DNA of 49,536 nucleotides from an uncultured Luminiphilus sp. (GCA_905182485.1 CAJJBO010000032.1:1-49536); one strand, 5' to 3'; numbered from the stretch's first letter, positions 17,682 to 28,541 are shown. Notes: generated from the sequence alone by a model not told the origin. Numbers and translations are program-made.

Positions 17682-18659
17682 GTGGATGTGGCCTTGGGTA
17701 TTTGTGGTGGCACCGGTGCCCGTATTAATTTTCTATTTCAGTCGAGGGGGTTCTCTGCAGCCTGCGGCACTCAGAGCCCCTTTTGCCGCCCGGTGGCAAT
17801 CCTTATCAGGCACTCGGCAACCCAGTCAGTCAGGGCGATAGGAAGGGGCTTGTTGTGGGCTGCTTGGATGCTTCTGATTGCAGCCATCGCTCGACCTCAA
17901 TGGATTGGCGAACCCATTGAACTCCCTAATACGGGGCGCGACCTCATGTTGGGGCTTGACCTATCCGGCAGTATGCAAATTGAAGACATGCAGATCGGCA
18001 ATCGATTGGTTCCGAGAATTACGGCAGTCAAATCGATTGCTGCCGACTTTACGCAACGCCGCCAAGGTGATCGCGTCGGGCTTATTTTGTTCGGCACACG
18101 GGCTTACCTGCAGGCACCGCTCACCTTCGATCTTGAAACGGTGACCCGCTTCATCGATGAGGCGCAACTCGGGTTTGCTGGTGAGGACACAGCAATCGGT
18201 GATGCATTGGGACTCGCGATCAAACGGCTGCGCGATCGTCCCGCAACATCACGTATTTTCATACTGCTTACCGATGGCCAAGACACCGCCAGTACGGTCG
18301 ACCCAATGGAAGCGGCTGCGCTAGCCGCTCAGCTCGATGTGAAAATCTATACCATTGGCATTAGCCGCAACCTCGGCAGAACGACTAGAGGCCGAGTCGA
18401 AGTAGATGAAGCCATGCTGAATGCCGTCGCTGAAGCCACCGGAGGGCGCTACTTTAGAGCGACCTCACCGGCGGAGCTTGAGGCGATCTATGCGTTACTC
18501 GATACCCTTGAGCCGGTGGAACAGGATGCCAGTACCTTTCGTCCAAAACGCGCCCTCAGTTGGGTGCCGTTACTGGGCGCGTTGGGGCTCGCTTGCTGGC
18601 TCGCGCTGCTGCACAGCGGGTGGCTGAGTCGTCGCAATAGCGGGCTAGCTCATGGTTGA
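17674..18659 (+). CDS. batA: VWA domain membrane protein, BatA-like, frameshifted
   Basis: BatA-type protein: N-terminal membrane helices, a von Willebrand A domain with MIDAS site, and a C-terminal helix. The true N-terminus starts at ATG 17674 (LEWMWPWVFVVAPVPVLIFY) and stays in that frame to about 17840. There the frame breaks, and the sequence resumes one frame over as IGRGLLWAAWMLLIAAIARP. The MIDAS motif is LDLSGSMQIED, with further metal ligands in GEDTAIGDALG and LLTDGQDTAS. The C-terminal helix is WVPLLGALGLACWLALLH. The defect lies in the GGGCGATAGGAAGGGG stretch and is most likely an indel error. It overlaps the DUF4381 gene and the next VWA gene. Confidence 0.88.
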
Positions 18660-20455
18660 TGGGTTTCATTTATTGCGTCCAGAGTTGCTCTGGGGATTGT
18701 TGATCTGCCCCCTGCTGGCCGTTGCATTGTGGCATCGGCGCACACGGCAAGGCGACTGGAGCCGAGCCATCGATCCAAAACTGCTCCCCTACCTAATGCC
18801 GGATCACAGCGATAAAACCCGCCAGACGACGATCTGGATGCCCACCCTACTGCTCAGCCTCATCGTACTCGCTGCGGCAGGACCCAGCCTGCGGCAGGTG
18901 GAATTACCGGTTATCAAGCGCGCAGACGCGCTGGTATTGGTATTAGATCTCAGCGCGTCGATGCTGGCGGCAGACGTTCAACCCAGTCGAATACAACGCG
19001 CTCGACAAAAGATACTCGATTTGCTGAACTTGAGAGTCGAAGGGGTGACCGGTCTGGTGGTGTTTGCAGGTGACGCCCACGTGGTCACGCCACTAACGGA
19101 TGACACACGCACCATTGCTAATTTGATGCCTGCGCTGTCGCCCGACATTATGCCTTTGCCCGGCGCCAACGCGACCAGCGGCATCGAGGCCGCTGCCAAT
19201 CTATTGATCACTGCTGGCGCGCAAGGCGGCCAAATCTTACTCATGACTGACGGCCTGCCCGGCTTTGACCCAGTCCGCGCAAAAAACGCGCTAGAGCGCA
19301 GCGGTGCTGCTCTCGCCGTGCTGGCAATTGGCACCAAAGCAGGCGCTCCTATCCCGCTCCCCAATGGCGGATTCCTCAAAGATGACGCAGGCGAAATTGT
19401 GATCCCCACGCTTGACCTCCGTGCGATAGATCAAGTCGCCAGCGCTTTGAGCGCGCCGGTCGAACGGATGAGCTTAGACGAACGTGATATCGAATCATTG
19501 ACCAGACGAAATGTACTAGCGGCCCAAGGCGAACTCGATCTAGCGAGACAAACCGATGCCTGGCTAGACCAAGGATTCTGGCTGGCTGCGCTCGTTGCCT
19601 TGCTGCTCCTCCCTGCATTTCGAAAGGGCGCCCTGGTTAGCGTTTTGCTGCTAGTGATGATAATGCAACCAGAAACGGCCGAGGCGGCGGAGTGGGAGGA
19701 CCTTGCAGCCCCCTGCCCCCGCAAGCGGCGCCCAGCGCCTTGCTGACGGTGACCCAAGTGGCGCCGCCGAACGATTCGAGCAGACGTCATGGCGTGGCAT
19801 GGCAGAATTTGAGGCAGGCGCCTATGATCGAGCAGCCACCAGCTTTGCCTCCGAGCCATCTGCCGATGGGTTGTTCAATCAAGGGAATGCTTTGGCGATG
19901 CAGGGAGATCTACAAGGCGCCATTAACGCCTATGAAAAGAGTTTATCCCTGCAGCCCAGTGCAGAAGATGCCATTGCCAATCGCGACTTTATTCAAGCAC
20001 TGCTCGACCAACAAGAGGACCAGGACCAAGAACAGCAAGAGGGAGAAGAGCAAAGCCAACAAGACGAGCAATCTGAACAAAATGACGCGTCTGACTCAGA
20101 TAGTGGGGGGGATGGCGAGTCGTCGGACCAACAAAACGACTCACAGCAAGCGAGCGACGGGCAAGAAGATGACGCGAGCGATCAGGGCGAACCTCAAGCA
20201 GAGTCCGAGCAACAGCCCGGTGACCAAGCTCCGAATACCGCTGATGCGGATCGACAGGCCGCCGACCAACTTGAGGCGGCCACACAGGAACAAATGGCTA
20301 AATTCGATGAGGCGCTAGAGGAGCAGCAAGCGCTGGAACAGTGGTTGCGCCGTGTGCCTGATGACCCCGGTGGACTGTTGCGACGCAAGTTCCGCTATCA
20401 AACCATGCAAAGACTCAGGGAGGGTGACAAACCCGATGAATCGATTCGCTGGTAA
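18652..20455 (+). CDS. VWA-TPR fusion membrane protein, BatB/BatC-like, frameshifted
   Basis: BatB and BatC fused in one chain of about 600 aa, as usual in gammaproteobacteria. Order: N-terminal helices, VWA domain with MIDAS LDLSASMLAADVQPSR and LLMTDGLPGF, a helix near FWLAALVALLLLPAF, and a second near ALVSVLLLVMIMQPETAEA. TPR repeats (FNQGNALAMQGDLQGAINAY, SLQPSAEDAIANRDF) follow. A long Glu/Gln/Asp/Ser-rich low-complexity segment (about 19990-20290) comes next, then a conserved C-terminal tail (WLRRVPDDPGGLLRRKFRYQ). Near 19700, after EAAEWEDL, the frame shifts by one; the TPR part continues as QPPAPASGAQRLADGDPSGA. Probably an indel error at the C-rich run there. Confidence 0.87.
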
Positions 20456-22121
20456 AACGCAGCCACAACGCGTGACCGTCTGGAGCCTCATAGCGACTAT
20501 GCTACTGTGGTCTGCTGCGGCGATGGCCGATCTCTCAGCGACCGCGGATCGACGTGACATTGCTTTGGGAGAGACACTGCGACTCACCCTGCTCGGTGAT
20601 GCAGGCGAACAGCCCAGTGAAATCGACCTCACGCCGCTGAACCGCGATTGGGAAATACTCTCGCGCTCTAGCGCGACCAATGCACGTTTTATCAACGGTC
20701 GTAACAACGTCACACGAACACTAGAGCTGGAACTCGCTCCGCTGCGCGAAGGTACGCTCGCTATCCCCTCTCTGATGACGGGGGGTCGCCGTACGACACC
20801 GATATCGATTCTGGTCAATCCTGAGCCACTGATCGCTCCTGGCGATGCCACCGTGTTGTTTGAATCCAGCATTGACCAGCCCAGCTTATACGTTCAAGCG
20901 GAGCTCATGCTCACCATCACCCTGCAACAAGCCATTAATTTAGAGAGCCCAGAAATTTCAGCGCTTGATATTGCGGACGCCGTAGTGGAGCCGCTAGAGC
21001 GCCAATCTTTCCAGCGACGAGTCGGTAACCGGACGTGGTTGGTCACCGAATTGCGCTACGTAATCTATCCACAAAAAAGTGGCACGCTATCGATTCCTGC
21101 CGTCGAATTTACAGCACGCGAAGTTCAAGCTGGGCGCACATTATTGGGCTCGCGCCTTGGAAGACGCATCCGCTTATCGTCCGAACCGCTCGCGGTTACC
21201 GTTAAAAGTGTGCCTGCTGCGTTTCCTGGCGATGTTTGGCTTCCAGCCAGAACACTGGCGTTGACGGAAGATTGGTCAATTGATCCCGAGACTTTGTCGG
21301 TGGGAGATTCCACAACGCGCACGCTCACACTGATCGCTGAGGGCCTCCAAGGGAGCCAGCTGCCGCCGCTGAGCAGCGTGCAAGGCGCCCTCAACATTCC
21401 TGAGCTCCGTTTCTATCCCGATCAAGAATCGATTGATCAAAGTGAAATCGCTCGAGGACTTCAGGGAATCCGGACCCAAAGCGAAGCGCTGGTAGCCAGA
21501 GCGGATGGCAATTGGACGTTGCCCGAAATTCGTATCCCCTGGTGGAACACACAAACCGATCAACTGGAGTATGCAGTACTCGAGGCGAGAGATATTGCCG
21601 TCCAAACCGCTGATGTGCTCGATGATGAAACCGCATCCAGCACCCTTTCCGACGCGACCTTGCCTATGGCAACCCTGCCGGTGTGGATAGGGCTCGTCGG
21701 AGTGGCAGGCTGGCTTATCGCTATCGGCCTAGCGATCGCACTGTGGCGACTGCGTCCAAAGTCCATGGGCACAGACACTCCACAGGGTGGTCTCGCCGCT
21801 CTGCGAGGCGGCGACAAGCGTCTGGCGTTGGTCGAGGTGAAACGCGCCCTATCGCAGCAAGATGCGTCGGGCGTACGAACCGCATTACAACACTGGGCAG
21901 CGCGCCATCATGGGCGATCGTTTTCCTCACTCAGCGACATTGCCAGAGCCAGCAGCCCCTCATTAGCCGTAATACTGAGTGAACTTGATCGTTCGATCTA
22001 TGGGGCCACTGACGCTGAGTGGCGCCAGCTTGGACTGATAGAGGCACTCCGCGAGGAGCCAGCGCCGGAGCGCATTGGCGACGCGCACGATGAGGCCATG
22101 GCGTTGTACCCCTCGCGATAA
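20436..22121 (+). CDS. batD: BatD-like oxygen tolerance protein
   Basis: BatD family protein (PF13584 type), about 561 aa, the last gene of the operon. It starts at ATG 20436 (NRFAGKTQPQ), behind a GGAGG site and inside the end of the preceding gene. A signal peptide ends near AAAMA. The periplasmic beta-domain begins DLSATADRRDIALGETLRL, and the family block NRDWEILSRSSATNARFING follows. A transmembrane helix lies near VWIGLVGVAGWLIAIGLAIALW, then a cytoplasmic tail of about 110 residues. BatD proteins are thought to present a periplasmic scaffold to the VWA proteins. No defect seen. Confidence 0.92.
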   Translation: MNRFAGKTQPQRVTVWSLIATMLLWSAAAMADLSATADRRDIALGETLRLTLLGDAGEQPSEIDLTPLNRDWEILSRSSATNARFINGRNNVTRTLELELAPLREGTLAIPSLMTGGRRTTPISILVNPEPLIAPGDATVLFESSIDQPSLYVQAELMLTITLQQAINLESPEISALDIADAVVEPLERQSFQRRVGNRTWLVTELRYVIYPQKSGTLSIPAVEFTAREVQAGRTLLGSRLGRRIRLSSEPLAVTVKSVPAAFPGDVWLPARTLALTEDWSIDPETLSVGDSTTRTLTLIAEGLQGSQLPPLSSVQGALNIPELRFYPDQESIDQSEIARGLQGIRTQSEALVARADGNWTLPEIRIPWWNTQTDQLEYAVLEARDIAVQTADVLDDETASSTLSDATLPMATLPVWIGLVGVAGWLIAIGLAIALWRLRPKSMGTDTPQGGLAALRGGDKRLALVEVKRALSQQDASGVRTALQHWAARHHGRSFSSLSDIARASSPSLAVILSELDRSIYGATDAEWRQLGLIEALREEPAPERIGDAHDEAMALYPSR

Positions 22122-22142
22122 AACATCGTGCTCGGCCTGCGT

Positions 22143-22220
22143 TTACTGATCACCTTGCCAGCAATGCTGCATCAGCATGGCCAACCAACCGTGCCAACAG
22201 CTGTGCTTATCGCAGCACAT
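22143..22220 (-). CDS. Possible 25-aa Cys/His/Trp-rich micropeptide
   Basis: A short frame about 97 bp beyond the pepN stop on the same strand, with a GGGGA element four bases before its ATG. The product begins MCCDKHSCWHGW and holds four cysteines, three histidines and three tryptophans in 25 residues, a composition that suits metal binding. Chance is a serious alternative. Confidence 0.2.
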   Translation of the reverse strand: MCCDKHSCWHGWLAMLMQHCWQGDQ

Positions 22221-22316
22221 TTTTCCCCGGTGCTCGGCCCGCACCCTCCAGTGTCTGAGTCGGGGGAAAAGGCGGATCAAAGGACTTCAGACGCACTCTA
22301 GAGGGCCACCCAGACG

Positions 22317-24916
22317 TTACGGTGCGTCACTCAACGCACGACTCACCACCTCAAAAATGTCTTTGGGCAAGGGGTCGATCGCCGCGATTTCCTCGAGTAC
22401 CTCCCGCATCAAATCTTGACCGGCGGCATACCGACGCCAGCGCGTTAATGGCGCGAGCATGCGCGCGGCAATTTGTGGATTACTGGCCTGAATTTTTAAG
22501 ATGACGTCACCGAGCAAGCGATATCCTGCGCCGTCCGCGCGATGAAACGCAATGGGGTTTCCCCCGGCAAAAGCGCTCACCAGCGCCCGCAATTTATTGG
22601 GATTACGCCAGTCAAACGCGTCATGCTCCATTAACAATCTGACGCTCTTGACGCAGTCCTCTGCGGGACGGGTTGCTTGAATGGTGAACCATTGATTCAC
22701 GACAAGCGCCTCGTGCTGCCAGCGCTCATAAAACGCCGCGAGCACCTGCTCACGTGCTGCTGGTGTCTCGTACTGAACGAGCCATCGCAATGTTGCCAAT
22801 CGGTCTGTCAGATTATCGGCTTGCTCGTGTAAAGCGCGAATCGCCGACAGGTCACCCTCGCCCGCTGCCAGTAAAAAGTCCTGCGCCACATGTTGCAGAG
22901 CGCGAACACCGATATCACCCGCGCTGGCACGATAGGCACCTTGCAGACGGTATTGCGAGCAGACCCGCTGCCAGTGATCGACTAGTCGACTACCCAACAG
23001 CGCCTTCATTTTCTGTCGACGAGCATGGTTAGCCGCTACGTCAACCAAACCCTTTTGTGCCGCTCGATCAGCCAAGTACTCCTCACTCGGCAACGTCACG
23101 GTCAATGCCTTCATCGCAGGATCCATTGCGCCGGTTAACACACGCTCACAAGCCTGAGTTAATTCCGAGTTGATCTCCTCGGGCGTCTCGCTAGGCATGG
23201 TCCCTAGCGATTCCATCGAGCGAGCCAGTAAATGTTGCGCCGCATCCCACGCCACGAATGCATCGTCATCGCATCCCATCAACATCAGCAAATCTGCATC
23301 GGACTGTTCTGTGGTGATTCGGATGGGCGCCGAAAATCCTCGAAGCAATGAAGGCACGGGCTCAGCGGGTATATCTTCAAAAATAAAGGTCTGCTCGGGC
23401 TCGGTGAGCTCCAGCACACGCGTCGTCCCCTCACCCAAGTCAATGGGCTGAGCGTCCACCACTAACCCGGTGGCAACAGGAATCACCAGCGGTACGTCTT
23501 GAGCACCTTCCTTCAGACGCGGATTATGCTGCCGCAGCGTCAAATGGTAGCGCTGCAACGCCGCATCGTAGCGGCCCTCAAACTGCACCTCAGGCGTACC
23601 CGGCTGTTCGTACCAACGTCTAAACTGTTCGAGGTCACGACCCGACGCCTCAGACAAACTGTCGACAAAGTCATCACAGGTCACAGCTTGTCCATCAAAG
23701 CGCTCAAAATATAATTTGGTCCCGGCAAAAAAGGCCTCTGCGCCTAACAGGGTGTGCAGCATGCGCACCACCTCAGCGCCTTTTTCGTAGACGGTCAGGG
23801 TATAAAAATTAGAGATGTCGACAAAGGCATCAGGACGGACTGGGTGGGCCATCGGCCCAGCATCCTCAGCAAACTGATGCGTGCGCAAGAACATGACGTC
23901 CTCAACCCGTTTCACGCCGCGTGAATTCATGTCCGCAGAGAATTCCGCGTCGCGGAACACAGTGAATCCTTCTTTTAACGTGAGCTGGAACCAATCACGA
24001 CAGGTTATGCGATTACCTGTCCAATTGTGGAAGTACTCGTGCGCAATTATCGCCTCAATACTTTCAAAATTACGATCCACTGAAGTTTGGGCGCTGGCTA
24101 GGACGGCCGATGTTGAGACTCTTATTTTCCATTGCCCCCATATTGAAATCGTCGACCGCCACAATATTGTAGAGATCGAGGTCGTACTCGAGGCCATAGA
24201 CCTCCTCATCCCAGCGCATTGCGTTTTTCAGCGACACCATGGCGTGATCACAATAACTCAGATCTTTTTCCTCTACCCAAATGTGCAGGTCGACCCGCTT
24301 ACCGGAGCATGTAGTGAACACATCAGAAACAGGTTTTAGATCGCCTGCCACCATGGCAAAAAGATGGGCTGGTTTTGGGTGTGGATCATGCCAACTCACC
24401 CAATGCCGACCATTTTCAAGCTGGCCTTTTTGTTCTAAATTACCATTGGATAACATAATCGGCCAATCTGCTTTTTCTGCCTCAATTGACACTGTAAAAA
24501 CAGCCATTATATCGGGACGATCTGGATAATAAGTAATTCTACGAAACCCTTCCGCTTCGCATTGAGTACACAATAAACGACCAGAATGGTACAAACCTTC
24601 TAACGCCGTATTTTTATCTGGGTGAATTAGAACTTCAATTTCTAAATCGAACTGTTCAGGCACTTTAGAAATCAACAAGGCTTTATCGGTACGTAAGTAC
24701 TCATTTCCTTGAAGTTCACGACCATCTAAGCTGCTCACCATTGAGTTGCAGCGGCGCTGCGGCCGCACCGCGACGCACAAAAGACAGCGTCGCCGTGACG
24801 TCAGTTCGCCCCGAAAATATCTGAACCGACAGCGAGACTGCCGTCACGGTAAAATCGGGCGTCTGATAATCCACCCGGCGGATCGTAGCGGGTAGGCCCT
24901 CTCGGAATGCCATCAT
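22317..24916 (-). CDS. pepN: Aminopeptidase N (M1 family), two frameshifts
   Basis: Cytosolic M1 zinc aminopeptidase, about 866 codons, matching the E. coli PepN length (870). Landmarks are TIRRVDYQTPDFTV at the N-terminus, FNMGAMENK (substrate-binding exopeptidase motif), the zinc site HEYFHNWTGNRITCRDWF with the distal glutamate in LKEGFTVFRDAEF, and a helical C-terminal domain to the end. It is broken near 24725-24735 (LNGEQL, then LDGRELQGNEY one frame over) and near 24110 (MENKSLNI, then SAVLASAQTSVDRNFESIEA). Both junctions lie inside conserved sequence, so indel errors are the simple explanation. Its start overlaps the DUF2797 gene by 4 bp. Gene order pepN-DUF2797-DUF1315 is common in gammaproteobacteria. 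Confidence 0.92.
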
Positions 24917-25746
24917 GATGCTCTCACCTCAATATCAACTTCGTAGCCACCAAATTTACGGATGTTCAGCACACCCGTGTCGAGGATTAAATACTGCCCC
25001 TTAATCCCCATCAACGTGCCCTCGACGACGGGCTGCTTATCAAAATTATGTGCTTTGACCTTCTCGGGCCAGCTCAGTACCGGATAGCGAATCGTCGTCT
25101 CTGGCTCATCCTCCAATAATTCAAAGGCCTCTTCACCGTGCTGTCGCTTTAAGTCATCGATGCCTTCTCGACAACTGTCCATCAGGCTTTTTCGTATGGC
25201 CTCAAGATCTTGGGGATCGCTATCTCCCTTGAGCATGGTTTGCCAGGCGGTGCGGTCACCGACCTCTTGTGCGCATAACACCTCTAAAAGCCCGGATTGA
25301 TAGCGAGTTTGCACTCGCGCAATGGGCTTGGCTTGTGTCGCGCCCTGATCCATCCAGCGAGTGGGCACTTGTGTGCCACGGGTAATACCCACTTTGACAC
25401 TCGACGTGTTCGCTAAGTAGACGATATGGGGGACTTGGCAATTTAAGGCCGCCCACTCGGGTTCTCGGCACGTCCCTTCAGCAAGGTGACATTTTGCGGG
25501 ACTCATGATGCAGGTGTCGCAGGCGGCTAGCTTGCGGAAACAGGGATAACAGTGGCCCTGATTAAAACTCTTTTTTGTCAGTCGCTTGCAAGCGACACAC
25601 TCGATCACACCGGTAAAAGATAGGCGCAGCGGCAATCCCAAAAGATCATTGACCGATAAACCACCCTGATCTGGCAACAACGTGATCACCACCTCGGCCA
25701 GCTCTGTTTTCATTTTACGCAACATACCGCGTAGTTCAGTCACCAA
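24913..25746 (-). CDS. DUF2797 family protein
   Basis: A 277-residue cytosolic protein of the DUF2797 family. It has a cysteine-rich N-terminal part with four-cysteine zinc-ribbon-like pairs (ECVACKRLTKKSFNQGHCYPC and CDTCIMSPAKCHL), then VKVGITRGTQVPTRWMDQGA, which resembles GIY-YIG-like endonuclease domain segments in this family. It ends with a beta-rich IKGQYLILDTGVLNIRKFGG. Function is unknown. GTG 25746 overlaps the DUF1315 gene by 11 bp; ATG 25725 is an alternative start. It overlaps pepN by 4 bp. Confidence 0.87.
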   Translation of the reverse strand: MVTELRGMLRKMKTELAEVVITLLPDQGGLSVNDLLGLPLRLSFTGVIECVACKRLTKKSFNQGHCYPCFRKLAACDTCIMSPAKCHLAEGTCREPEWAALNCQVPHIVYLANTSSVKVGITRGTQVPTRWMDQGATQAKPIARVQTRYQSGLLEVLCAQEVGDRTAWQTMLKGDSDPQDLEAIRKSLMDSCREGIDDLKRQHGEEAFELLEDEPETTIRYPVLSWPEKVKAHNFDKQPVVEGTLMGIKGQYLILDTGVLNIRKFGGYEVDIEVRAS

Positions 25747-26002
25747 GTGGCTCCTTCCAGTTTAGGGGTGCGGGGTCATCGCGAACCACATTTGCCTTGC
25801 TACCTTTATCAATGAAGCCAACACGCTCGTCGGGCGCCAGGTGCAGCTCTCCCCAGGTAATGACTGCCTGCATCGCTGACTGCCGCTGATTATCCGACAA
25901 CCCACGCCCATCTGGCCAACGGCCAATCGCTAGCGCCTCAACGAGACGGTCGTAGGTTTTTCTGTCCATCTGACGCACTGACTGCCGATAAACGTCTGAC
26001 AC
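25736..26002 (-). CDS. DUF1315 (YeaC-like) family protein
   Basis: A small 88-residue protein of the DUF1315/YeaC family, recognised from MDRKTYDRLVEALAIGRWPDG and QAVITWGELHLAPDERVGFI. I place the start at GTG 26002, one base after the rhomboid stop; a longer frame to 26032 would overlap that gene. Function is unknown, but it is regularly found beside DUF2797 and pepN, as here. Confidence 0.85.
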   Translation of the reverse strand: MSDVYRQSVRQMDRKTYDRLVEALAIGRWPDGRGLSDNQRQSAMQAVITWGELHLAPDERVGFIDKGSKANVVRDDPAPLNWKEPLGD

Positions 26003-26003
26003 C

Positions 26004-26642
26004 TCAGCGCCTCCCAAAAGTGTGTGGCGCAATGCTCAGTAGCATGCCCACCAGACAGCCCGTTAACAGCCCCCCCACATGAGCGCCATTAGCCACCGCC
26101 CCTGCACCAATGAATTCCATACTGCCCGCCATACCGATCAACAACCAAATGAGCATGAAGGCAAACACCGCCATCGGCGGCGGCAGGATCCAACCGGGCC
26201 TTCGCCAGTGCGAGACCAAGATAACGCCCATAAAGGCATAGACCACTCCTGACATACCACCAAAAATAGACGGGCCCTCCCACAGGTACTGACAATAATT
26301 GCTGCCCATTGCTGTCACACCGTACAGTGCGAACACATTAGCGGACCCCAATCGATGTTCGATTCGTTGACCAAACTCCCAAAGCCATAAGCAGTTAAAA
26401 ACCATGTGCAGCCAACCAAAATGAATCAACGTGGGGGTAATCAATCTCCACCACTCGGTGCCCATCTCGCCGAACGCCACATAACCGCCGGCGGCACGAA
26501 ACGGCACAAAATTGAACAGCTGCAACATGCCCATCCACTGCAGCGGGTAAAACAGCAAAAAACAGCCAACGGTCACTGCCACCAATAAGAAGGTCGCAGG
26601 GGCTCGCTGTATTGCAGGTGGGGCGCTACTGAACGAGGGCAT
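26004..26642 (-). CDS. Rhomboid family intramembrane serine protease
   Basis: A 212-residue protein with about six transmembrane helices. The rhomboid catalytic serine is in GGMSGVVYAFMG (GxSG motif), and the partner histidine in NGAHVGGLLTGCLVG. The first loop contains WWRLITPTLIHFGWLHMVFNCLWLW, the classical rhomboid signature with the WR and HxxxN elements. Rhomboids cleave membrane proteins within the bilayer. I start at ATG 26642, overlapping the end of nadK by 17 bp; the longer frame to 26777 is antisense-like filler inside nadK. Substrate unknown. Confidence 0.9.
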   Translation of the reverse strand: MPSFSSAPPAIQRAPATFLLVAVTVGCFLLFYPLQWMGMLQLFNFVPFRAAGGYVAFGEMGTEWWRLITPTLIHFGWLHMVFNCLWLWEFGQRIEHRLGSANVFALYGVTAMGSNYCQYLWEGPSIFGGMSGVVYAFMGVILVSHWRRPGWILPPPMAVFAFMLIWLLIGMAGSMEFIGAGAVANGAHVGGLLTGCLVGMLLSIAPHTFGRR

Positions 26643-27510
26643 CTGACCAGCGAAGTTTGTCCCGGCAGGTCGCATAAAAACTATAGCCGGGAGGATGCAG
26701 TAACGTGAGCTCACGCGATTTTTTACGGATACGCACCGAGTCGCCGGGCAAGGCAGTGATAGAGATTTGGCCATCACACGTTATGGGAGGATGGATATCA
26801 TTACGCGAGACGACATCGATCCGAATCTCACTGTGACCACTGACTACAATAGGACGACTGGTCAATGAGTGAGGAAACATGGGGACTAACACCAGCGCGT
26901 CAAGATCAGGCGAGACAATGGGTCCGCCTGCCGACAAGGAATAGGCTGTTGACCCTGTTGGGGTGGCCACCAGCAAGCCGTCCGCGTTCAAGCGATACAC
27001 AAAATCACCATCGATACTGAGTTCGAACTCCACCATTTGTGCTGATGCGCCGGAGTTCACAACGATGTCATTGAGGGCCTCTCCCCGACCCACCACCTGC
27101 TCGCCACGCCACACCTCGGCATCCAACAAAAATCGCCGATCACTGAGATACTCACCGTTCAGAATGGCACTGACTTGCTCCAGCAAGTCGTCGGGGCTCA
27201 CATCGGTGAGAAATCCTAGCCTTCCCCGGTTGATGCCGATCACAGGGGTATCGTGTTTGACTAACGTGCGCGCAGCGCTAAGCAAACTGCCATCACCGCC
27301 AATTACGATCGCCAGATCAACCATGGTGCCAATTTGTTCGCGGGACGCCATTTCACGGCGCTCAAAATGAGCGAGCGTAGCGAGGCGATCCTCGATCGTC
27401 ACCTGAATATTACGTTGGTCTAAGAGCTTCAAGAGCCCAGACACCACTTCCTCGACCCCAGGGTGCTCTCTGCGTCCGAGCAGCCCAACGTGTGTGAACG
27501 TCGTCGTCAT
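26626..27510 (-). CDS. nadK: NAD kinase
   Basis: ATP-dependent NAD kinase, 294 aa, which produces NADP. The phosphate-binding GGDGS is at residues 71-75, followed by INRGRLGFLTDVSPDDL, the LNDIVVNSGA region and DGLLVATPTGSTAYSLSAGGPIV, all diagnostic for the family. The frame is intact and starts at ATG 27510, 25 bp after the lipA stop. It belongs to the minus-strand unit from 30676 to 22317. Confidence 0.96.
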   Translation of the reverse strand: MTTTFTHVGLLGRREHPGVEEVVSGLLKLLDQRNIQVTIEDRLATLAHFERREMASREQIGTMVDLAIVIGGDGSLLSAARTLVKHDTPVIGINRGRLGFLTDVSPDDLLEQVSAILNGEYLSDRRFLLDAEVWRGEQVVGRGEALNDIVVNSGASAQMVEFELSIDGDFVYRLNADGLLVATPTGSTAYSLSAGGPIVSPDLDALVLVPMFPHSLTSRPIVVSGHSEIRIDVVSRNDIHPPITCDGQISITALPGDSVRIRKKSRELTLLHPPGYSFYATCRDKLRWSDALVQ

Positions 27511-27535
27511 AAGCGGGTAGCAACCTGTTTAACCA

Positions 27536-28541
27536 TCAGCTTATCCCTCCTCCAAGGCCTACGTTATTATGCTCCAATACCCTCTCGGCGCGATAGCTAG
27601 AGCGCACAAAAACGCCCGATACTACCTCCATAAACCCTCTTTCTAACCCCCACTCCCGATAGCGCTCGAATTCTTCTGGCGTCACGAAGCGTTCCACCCG
27701 CAGGTGGTGCTTAGTCGGCTGCAGATATTGCCCCAGTGTGAGGACATCAACATTGTGCGCACGAAGATCATCCATGCATTGTTTCAGTTCTGCTTCGCTC
27801 TCGCCCAAACCGAGCATCAGTGAAGTCTTGGTGATCACCTTAGGTCGATATGCTTTTCGCGTAGGCCAACACATCTAGTGTCTGCTGATACCCCGCTCTC
27901 GGATCTCTGACAGGGTGCGTCAGGCCGCTCTACGGTCGCTCGCGATCGCGGCATCATCACCTAAAGCTAAATCAAGCAGCACCTCAATGGCTTTTTGATC
28001 GCCCAAAAAAGTCAAGGCGTGAGCGCTTCGACCGCGGTTTCCGGGTTCTGATGCTTCGTCGCCGTGACGACTGCTGCATAGTGCGCCGCACCCCCATCAC
28101 TGAGATCATCTCGGTTGACTGACGTCCAGGACAACGTAGCGCAGGTCCATCAACTGCACGGCCTGAGCCGTGTTAGCCGGCTCTTCGCCATCGAGGCCAG
28201 CCATTCGGATTACCCGTATTCACGGAACAAAAACGGCAGGCACGGGTGCACACGTCGCCCATTAACATGATCGTAGCGGTGCCCGCGCTCCAGCATTCAC
28301 TGATGTTGGGGCACTTGGCCTCCTCACAGACTGTCGCCAAGCGATGCTCATGCACGATCGACCTGACTGCGTCAAACTTGGGGCTGCTCTGTATCCGCAT
28401 CCTTAACCAATCGGGCTTCGGCAGTGGGGCAGTCTCTGTCGACGAGGCTTTGATGCCGTCCTTAATGACGCGCATCCCCCGTTCATTGACATACTTTTCA
28501 CCGCTATCGATGGCAGCCAGCGGGATCCGTTCTTCAGTCAT
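27536..28541 (-). pseudogene. lipA: Lipoyl synthase, multiply frameshifted
   Basis: Radical SAM lipoyl synthase, which inserts sulfur into octanoyl groups of 2-oxoacid dehydrogenases and GcvH. The N-terminal 110 residues are intact: auxiliary-cluster cysteines 72, 77 and 83 ([12 protein letters not shown]), and radical-SAM cysteines 98, 102 and 105 (CTRACRFC). The C-terminal part is intact from [17 protein letters not shown] to LGGGIS. Between about 27865 and 28200 the family sequence can be followed only by hopping frames: [72 protein letters not shown]. One break sits on a T-run, others on a CC and a stray A. With about six indels in 330 bp, this is the worst local patch of the window. Begins 18 bp after the molybdopterin enzyme. 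Confidence 0.88.

Noticed and set aside
17674-20455. Programmed ribosomal frameshifting in the Bat VWA genes
   Set aside because: No conserved slippery heptamer plus pseudoknot is evident, and similar breaks occur in many unrelated genes here, which favours sequence errors.
26643-26777. 45-residue extension of the rhomboid protein
   Set aside because: It lies inside nadK, has no hydrophobic or family-like content, and ATG 26642 gives a normal overlap.
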